From contig DHWK01000125.1 of the NCBI GenBank assembly GCA_002413145.1, positions 25,885 to 36,629 on the forward strand: 10,745 nucleotides of DNA. The letters run 5' to 3'. The notes beneath the pieces were generated by a model. That model ran no database searches. It was not told where the DNA came from and saw only the letters and a program-made list of their open reading frames with translations. The position numbers and the translations under genes are program-made. The DNA is from a bacterium UBP12_UBA5184 (GTDB lineage: Bacteria > Vulcanimicrobiota > Vulcanimicrobiia > Vulcanimicrobiales > Vulcanimicrobiaceae). Below, one piece after another: positions 6,726 through 10,745 of this stretch; the stretch's first letter is position 1, and each line of letters opens with the position of its first letter.

Positions 6726-7934
6726 ATGACATTCGACGACCTCAAGTTGAGTTCGGCGTCGCTACGCGCCGTCAAAGAACTCGGTCATACCGAACCGACG
6801 CCGGTGCAAGCAGCCGCGATTCCGCCGGCGCTCGCCGGGCGCGACCTGCTCGCCAGCGCGGCGACCGGAAGCGGTAAGACCGCCGCCTTCATCCTTCCGA
6901 TACTCGATGCGCTGGCCGACGGAAAACCCGGCTCCGTGCGGGCTTTGATCGTCGCGCCGACGCGCGAACTCGCGCTGCAGATCACCGAGCACGCGACGGC
7001 GCTCGCCAAGCACACCAAGCTACGAATCACCGCGATCTATGGCGGCGTCGGGTTCGGTCCGCAAGCGGCCGCCATCCGGCGCGGAACCGACATCGTCGTC
7101 GCAACGCCGGGGCGCCTGCTCGACCATCTGACGCAAGCGACGTTTTCGCTCAACAGCATCGAGCACTTCGTCCTCGACGAAGCCGACCGGATGCTCGACA
7201 TGGGCTTCTTGCCCGACGTACGTCGCATCGTGAAACGCCTTCCCGCAAAACGCCGAACGATGCTGTTCTCGGCGACGATGCCGCCGGCGATCGTCATCTT
7301 GTCGAAAGAACTCCTCAAAGATCCGCTGCGGATCGATCTGACCGTTCACGGCAAACCCGCCGAAGGGATCACGCAAACCGTCTACACCGTCGACCAAAGC
7401 CGCAAGGGCGACCTGCTGCTCGAGTTGCTCAAGGGCAACGAAATCTTCAGCGCGCTCGCCTTCACCCGGACGAAAGCCCGCGCCAACCGGCTCGCGACCC
7501 TGCTCGAGCGCAACAAGATTCCCGTCGAGCGCATCCACGGTAATCGCTCGCAGGCGCAGCGCACGCACGCGCTCTCGCAGTTCAAGCGGGGCAAGTGCCG
7601 CGTGCTCGTCGCGACCGACATCGCGGCGCGCGGTATCGACATCCTCCAACTCGGCCACGTCGTGAACTTCGACGTCCCACTCGTTCCGGAGGATTACATC
7701 CACCGCGTCGGTCGCACGGCCCGGGCCAAGGCGATCGGCGACGCGATCACCTTCGTCTCCAAGGACGAGGAGGCGTCGTTCGCCCAGATCGAGCGCAAGC
7801 TCGGCAAGCGCATCGATCGGGCAAAGACTCCGGAACTTCCCCAGCTGGCGGCGACCGTGCCCCCGCTTAGAGCCCGCGCGCCTCTGGCCAGGGCGCCGCA
7901 GGCCCGCACGCGCACCGGACGCAGCTGGCGCTAA
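6726..7934 (+). CDS. DEAD-box ATP-dependent RNA helicase (RhlE-like)
   Basis: A 402-residue superfamily 2 RNA helicase, which unwinds or remodels RNA, for example in ribosome assembly, RNA decay or cold adaptation. All core motifs are present: Q motif (FDDLKLS, then PTPVQ with Gln28), motif I ATGSGKT (46-52), Ia APTRELA (78-84), Ib TPGRLLDHL, II DEAD (151-154), III SAT (182-184), V ATDIAARGIDI (296-306) and VI HRVGRTARA (326-334). The C-terminal tail is short and basic, rich in Arg, Ala and Pro, without the long RGG or RNA-binding extensions of CsdA/DbpA types. This is closest to the RhlE group, by eye. ATG at 6726-6728 is preferred because MTFDDLKLS is the normal family N-terminus. ATG at 6681 would add 15 residues, and no clear Shine-Dalgarno site separates the two. 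The TAA stop overlaps the convergent methyltransferase stop. Confidence 0.95.
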   Translation: MTFDDLKLSSASLRAVKELGHTEPTPVQAAAIPPALAGRDLLASAATGSGKTAAFILPILDALADGKPGSVRALIVAPTRELALQITEHATALAKHTKLRITAIYGGVGFGPQAAAIRRGTDIVVATPGRLLDHLTQATFSLNSIEHFVLDEADRMLDMGFLPDVRRIVKRLPAKRRTMLFSATMPPAIVILSKELLKDPLRIDLTVHGKPAEGITQTVYTVDQSRKGDLLLELLKGNEIFSALAFTRTKARANRLATLLERNKIPVERIHGNRSQAQRTHALSQFKRGKCRVLVATDIAARGIDILQLGHVVNFDVPLVPEDYIHRVGRTARAKAIGDAITFVSKDEEASFAQIERKLGKRIDRAKTPELPQLAATVPPLRARAPLARAPQARTRTGRSWR

Positions 7935-8719
7935 GCCTTCTTCTCCGCGATAACGTTGAGGTAGGACATCGCAACCGCAAGGCTGCCGTCGGTTGCGCGA
8001 TTGTAGCCGGCAATCAACTCGCGCAAGTCCCGCTCGTACGCAGCTTGCTGCCCGCCCTCCAGCGCTGCGAACGTTTGGCGCACCGGCCCAAAGTACTCGC
8101 GAAAGGTCGCGATCCAAGCGTCCACGGATTCGAAGCGCTGACGCACGGTGTGGTCGACTAAGCGCAGGCCGGCGATCCGATCGCCGAATAACTTCTTGAG
8201 GCCCGGTACGTTGCCCCAGCCGGCGATGGGCGGCGTCGCGCCGGGTCGCGGCGGCAAGTACTTTGACGTGAGCCGAAACATCGCGCCGGGCGCACTCTCC
8301 GGCGTCCAAGTGGCCAGCCCGATGATCCCTCCCGGCTTGCAGACCCGTAACATCTCGTCGGCGGCCAGTTGTTGGTTCGGCGCAAACATAACCCCGAAGG
8401 TGGAGAGTACGACGTCGAAACTCGCATCGGCGAAGGGTAGCGCTTCGGCATTGCCGGTGACGAACTCGATCGAAAATCCCTCGGCCTCGGCGCGACGCCG
8501 CGCGCGCTCGACCAGCGCTTCGATCAGATCGAGGCCGGTAACGTCGTTGCCCCGGCGCGCCGCAGCCAGCGCCGTGTTTCCGCTGCCGCAGGCGATATCC
8601 AGAACCGCATTGCCCGCGGTCAGATCGATGTCGTCGCAGAGCAGTTCGCCGACCAGCAGCTGCCCGACTCCGATGACGTGGAAGTCGCCTTGCGCCCAGG
8701 GTGATTCTATTTTCTGCAT
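7931..8719 (-). CDS. Class I SAM-dependent methyltransferase, UbiE-like Methyltransf_11/25 type
   Basis: A 262-residue methyltransferase with a Rossmann core. Motif I is VLDIACGSGNTALAA (39-53); an acidic residue ends strand 2 (VTGLD, Asp64); motif II/III region TGNAEALPFADASFDVVLS (88-106); then LRVCKPGGIIGLATW (124-138). The N-terminus (SPWAQGDFHVIG) and the C-terminal region after about 150 probably shape the acceptor site. The substrate cannot be read from sequence; families like this act on small molecules such as quinones, lipids or secondary metabolites. The start is ATG at 8717-8719, because GAGG lies 5 nt upstream. The ATG at 8747-8749 would have its GAGGG directly abutting the start codon, which is too close. 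The TAG stop shares a 4-nt CTAA with the convergent helicase gene. The gene is 165 nt downstream of the thioredoxin-like gene, and no clear own promoter is seen. Confidence 0.88.
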   Translation of the reverse strand: MQKIESPWAQGDFHVIGVGQLLVGELLCDDIDLTAGNAVLDIACGSGNTALAAARRGNDVTGLDLIEALVERARRRAEAEGFSIEFVTGNAEALPFADASFDVVLSTFGVMFAPNQQLAADEMLRVCKPGGIIGLATWTPESAPGAMFRLTSKYLPPRPGATPPIAGWGNVPGLKKLFGDRIAGLRLVDHTVRQRFESVDAWIATFREYFGPVRQTFAALEGGQQAAYERDLRELIAGYNRATDGSLAVAMSYLNVIAEKKA

Positions 8720-8884
8720 GCACGCCTCATTAGACGGCGATGGCCTCATCCCTCATCGCGGACTAGGAGTCGAGCGACTTCGTGGCTAGGCGGAGATTGA
8801 AGAAATAGCTCGCCGCGCCCGGCCCCGGATCGCTGCCCGCCGAGCTCATCGAACCGCATGCTGGTCAATGCGACGCATGAACGC

Positions 8885-9442
8885 TTAGAAGTTCTGCTTA
8901 ACGGTCCATTCGGAGCCCGGGAAGGTTTTCTCGAGCTCGTGCCAGCCGCGCAGCAGTTCGTTGCTTTCGTGCGTCTTGCGATATTTGGAGACGGCCAGAA
9001 AATAGTGAGCCTCCGCCGCGGCGAATGATGTCGGAAAGCGTTTGAGGACGTCCTCGTAGATGTCGATGGCTGGGTCGAACTGCTTGAGGCGCAGATGCGC
9101 CTGGGCGACCGCGGCCAGGAATTGCGGCGCGAACTCGAAGGGCGGCAAGTATCCGCCCCAGCGATAGAGTTCGTTGCCGTCCGCCTCCAAAATGCGGAGA
9201 TCCGGGGTCCAGATGTGCCGGTACTTTTGGAGCAGCGTCTCCGCGCCGGGCTGCGTATTATCGATCTGCAAGGGGACGCAATGGGCGGCGATCGCGTCGC
9301 TCACTGCGGTTTGTGGATACGTCACGGCATCCAACGCTTTGCAGCCCCCTCAAGTCGGACTGAAGAAATCCAAGAGGATGAACTTTCCTTGGCTACGCGC
9401 GCGTGCGGTCGCATCCTCGTACGAACGAATCCAGTCGATCAT
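8885..9442 (-). CDS. Putative selenoprotein: thioredoxin-fold/TPR protein with U-G-G-C active site (in-frame TGA at 9350-9352)
   Basis: Read from ATG (9440-9442), the frame gives 30 codons ending FILLDFFSPT, then TGA, then GGCKALDAVTYP and 151 further codons to the stop: 185 residues if TGA is selenocysteine 31. Strand, active site and helix (LLDFFSPT-U-GG-C34-KALDAVTYP) follow the thioredoxin pattern, with TGA at the first Cys of CxxC. Downstream are a likely cis-Pro region (WTPDLRIL, Pro80) and a TPR-like helical repeat (about 105-165, around QFDPAIDIYEDVLKRFP). GGAGGG lies 8 nt before the ATG, showing that initiation occurs upstream of the TGA. A SECIS-like hairpin follows the TGA. A short TTG-started reading from 9334 would lack the active site. 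The gene is 53 nt behind hslU on the same strand, probably co-transcribed. A thiol or peroxide redox role is inferred; the substrate is unknown. The alternative is a Cys-to-stop mutation or base error. Confidence 0.82.
9303..9352 (-). promoter_or_regulatory. SECIS-like stem-loop directing selenocysteine insertion at TGA 9350-9352
   Basis: On the minus strand, after the TGA (9352-9350), 16 nt lead to UGGAUGC (9333-9327), loop CGUGAC (9326-9321) and GUAUCCA (9320-9314): seven consecutive pairs, one of them G-U. Twenty-three nt separate the UGA from the loop, and a G-U step begins at the second loop base. This fits the bacterial SECIS pattern (loop about 16-37 nt after UGA, a G among its first two bases). 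A lower helix can form between GCUGC (9345-9341) and GCAGU (9307-9303) across an internal loop of 7 and 6 nt. The pairing was worked out by hand, with no energy calculation. Confidence 0.7.
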
Positions 9443-9450
9443 GAGTGTAC

Positions 9451-9456
9451 CCTCCG
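9451..9456 (-). promoter_or_regulatory. Strong Shine-Dalgarno site fixing the start of the thioredoxin-like gene
   Basis: GGAGGG on the minus strand, 8 nt before ATG 9440-9442, is the best ribosome-binding site in the window. It matters because it places initiation 30 codons upstream of the in-frame TGA and so argues that the ORF is translated through it. Confidence 0.8.
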
Positions 9457-9495
9457 GTTTGGGCGAGCGAGGTTCCTGCGCGGCAGATCCCCGCT

Positions 9496-10745
9496 TCACA
9501 AAATATAGGTGCTCAAATTCGCGTTGCGGACGATGTCGGTGAGCTTCGTCTTGACGTACGACGCGTCGATCGTGACCGGCGCGTGGTCCTCGGGCGCGGC
9601 GTAGGAGACGTCTTCGAGCAACCGTTCGAGGACCGTATGCAGACGGCGGGCGCCGATGTTCTCCGTCTGATCGTTGACCTGCATCGCAAAGAGCGCGATC
9701 TGCTCGATGCCGTCCGGTGTGAAATCGACCGTGACGTCCTCGACGGCGAGCAGCTGACGGTACTGCTCGGTAAGCGCGTTCTTCGGTTGGGTCAAGATCG
9801 TTTTGAAGTCCTCCGCCGTCAGTGCGTCCAGCTCGACCCGGATCGGAAAGCGGCCCTGCAGCTCCGGGATGAGATCGGACGGCTTGCTCATGTGGAACGC
9901 GCCCGCCGCGATGAACAGCACGTGATCGGTCTTGACCTGGCCGTATTTTGTGTTGACCGTGCTGCCCTCGACGATCGGAAGAATATCGCGCTGAACTCCC
10001 TCGCGCGAGACGTCGGGTCCACGCCCCTCGCGACCGCCGGCGACCTTATCGATCTCGTCGATGAAGATGATTCCGTTCTCACCGGCGCGGCGTAGCGCTT
10101 CGCGCTTGACGGCGTCCATGTCGATCAGCTTGTTCGCCTCCTCTTGAATGAAGATGCGGCGCGCTTCAGAGACAGTGACCCGCTTGTGTACCTTCTTCTT
10201 CGGCAACAACCCGCCGAGCATCTCGCTCATATCGCCGCCGCCGCCCTGATCGAAACCCTGGCCGATCACGCCGATCGGTAAACTCTGCGCTTCTTCAAGC
10301 TCGACGTCGACCAGCCGCACGTCGTAAAAGCCGCGCAGCACGTCTTCCCGCGCCCGTTCGCGCGTCTGCTTCGCGTCGGGCGGCGCCGCGGACGTCGCAG
10401 TCTGCTGCTGCGGGCTCATCTGCTGTTGAAAGCCTTGGCCGAAGATCGAACCGAGCGCCTGTGCCATCGGATTTGCCGGCTGCGCCGGCTGCGGCGCCCG
10501 GGTTTCGGGGAACAGCAAATCGATGACGCGCTCGACGGCCGCGGCTTCGGCGAGCTCCGCGACCTCGGCGCGACGCTCGTCGCCAACCATGCGCACCGCG
10601 GCCTCGACCAGATCGCGCGCCATCGACTCGACGTCGCGGCCGACGTAACCGACTTCCGTATACTTCGTCGCTTCGACCTTCACGAACGGGGCGCCGGCGA
10701 GCGTGGCGAGGCGGCGCGCGATCTCGGTCTTCCCGACGCCGGTCG
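9496..10745 (-). CDS. hslU: ATP-dependent protease ATPase subunit HslU (5' end beyond window)
   Basis: The last ~415 residues of the AAA+ unfoldase that feeds the HslV (ClpQ) peptidase in the cytosol. The window edge cuts within the Walker A region: TGVGKTEIARRLA is visible, followed by KVEATKYTEVGYVGRDVES. Walker B is IIFIDEIDK; the ring-loop and sensor regions are HVLFIAAGAFHMSKPSDLIPELQGRFPIRVEL and, near the end, GARRLHTVLERLLEDVSY. The C-terminus NLSTYIL is close to the usual HslU tail that docks into HslV. About 60 N-terminal residues are missing. The intermediate domain holds an unusual Pro/Gln/Ala-rich stretch (roughly 10350-10500), then GQGFDQGGGGDMSEM. GTG at 10681 is an internal Val, not a start. 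hslV is expected just upstream, outside the window. The stop is TGA. Confidence 0.98.
   Translation of the reverse strand, partial: TGVGKTEIARRLATLAGAPFVKVEATKYTEVGYVGRDVESMARDLVEAAVRMVGDERRAEVAELAEAAAVERVIDLLFPETRAPQPAQPANPMAQALGSIFGQGFQQQMSPQQQTATSAAPPDAKQTRERAREDVLRGFYDVRLVDVELEEAQSLPIGVIGQGFDQGGGGDMSEMLGGLLPKKKVHKRVTVSEARRIFIQEEANKLIDMDAVKREALRRAGENGIIFIDEIDKVAGGREGRGPDVSREGVQRDILPIVEGSTVNTKYGQVKTDHVLFIAAGAFHMSKPSDLIPELQGRFPIRVELDALTAEDFKTILTQPKNALTEQYRQLLAVEDVTVDFTPDGIEQIALFAMQVNDQTENIGARRLHTVLERLLEDVSYAAPEDHAPVTIDASYVKTKLTDIVRNANLSTYIL

Noticed and set aside
7020..8723. A 567-codon open frame on the minus strand across the helicase and methyltransferase region.
   Set aside because: It is antisense to a clear helicase and out of frame with the methyltransferase, with Arg-rich composition and no recognisable motifs; long shadow frames are common in high-GC DNA.
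8746..8859. A 37-codon minus-strand ORF in the gap between the thioredoxin-like and methyltransferase genes.
   Set aside because: No good ribosome-binding site, no recognisable motif, and Gly/Arg-rich composition expected by chance.
8720..8884. Terminator or promoter in the 165-nt gap. The candidates were an ATGCGACGCAT palindrome, an AGTCGAGCGACT hairpin, and a minus-strand TTGACC at 8868-8863.
   Set aside because: The palindrome loops are too small, there is no following U-tract, and no -10 box lies 16-18 nt from TTGACC.
8885..9334. A 149-residue protein starting at TTG 9332-9334 as the true gene.
   Set aside because: It begins in the middle of the thioredoxin active-site helix. No Shine-Dalgarno site is evident, while a strong one precedes ATG 9442 in the same frame and thioredoxin-like sequence fills the space between.
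9350..9352. Genome-wide reassignment of TGA (to Trp or Gly) as the reason for the in-frame TGA.
   Set aside because: The deaminase, PP2C, FhaA-like, rsmB, fmt, def and hslU genes here all end at TGA exactly where their families end, so TGA is a normal stop in this genome.
1..10745. CRISPR arrays, insertion sequences, tRNA or rRNA genes, prophage or defence genes.
   Set aside because: No repeat-spacer pattern, transposase motif, inverted-repeat ends or RNA gene was recognised; the window is packed with chromosomal housekeeping genes.

Overview
The window is a dense, GC-rich bacterial chromosomal segment of conserved housekeeping genes. Twelve protein-coding genes are supported, with almost no spacing. 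The mix points to a high-GC lineage outside the well-studied phyla. An actinobacterial-type FhaA/FhaB/PP2C/SEDS cluster is joined to a def-fmt-rsmB run that is usual in Firmicutes and many other phyla, and hslU (rare in most Actinobacteria) is also present. A Candidatus Eremiobacterota (WPS-2)-like or similar terrabacterial genome is my guess, held loosely.

Layout. (1) 2-517, plus strand: C-terminal part of an Add-type adenine/adenosine deaminase, cut by the left edge. (2) 521-6513, minus strand, read right to left: def, fmt, rsmB, an FhaA-like DUF3662-FHA protein, an FhaB-like membrane-anchored FHA protein, a PP2C phosphatase with a C-terminal membrane anchor, and a FtsW/RodA (SEDS) glycosyltransferase. 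Most junctions are 4-nt stop/start overlaps (ATGA, GTGA, GTGA, TTGA), so this looks like one translationally coupled operon linking initiator formylation and deformylation, 16S rRNA methylation, and Ser/Thr-phosphorylation-controlled cell-wall synthesis. (3) 6514-6725: a divergent intergenic region with a good sigma-70-type promoter for the helicase, a possible opposed promoter for def, and a 5-bp dyad between the promoter elements. (4) 6726-7934, plus strand: a DEAD-box RNA helicase. (5) 7931-8719, minus strand: a class I SAM methyltransferase whose stop codon overlaps the helicase stop. (6) 8885-9442, minus strand: a thioredoxin-fold/TPR protein with an in-frame TGA exactly where the first active-site Cys belongs. 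(7) 9496-10745, minus strand: hslU, cut by the right edge.

The most interesting item is (6). It has a strong Shine-Dalgarno site and 30 coding codons, then TGA-Gly-Gly-Cys, then 154 further in-frame codons of good thioredoxin-fold and TPR sequence. Just after the TGA lies a 7-bp hairpin with a 6-nt loop (CGUGAC), 23 nt downstream, which fits the geometry of a bacterial SECIS element. I read it as an unannotated selenoprotein with a U-x-x-C redox centre, co-transcribed with hslU. Ordinary gene calling would give only a truncated protein lacking the active site. TGA is a normal stop for at least seven other genes here, so this is not a genome-wide code change.
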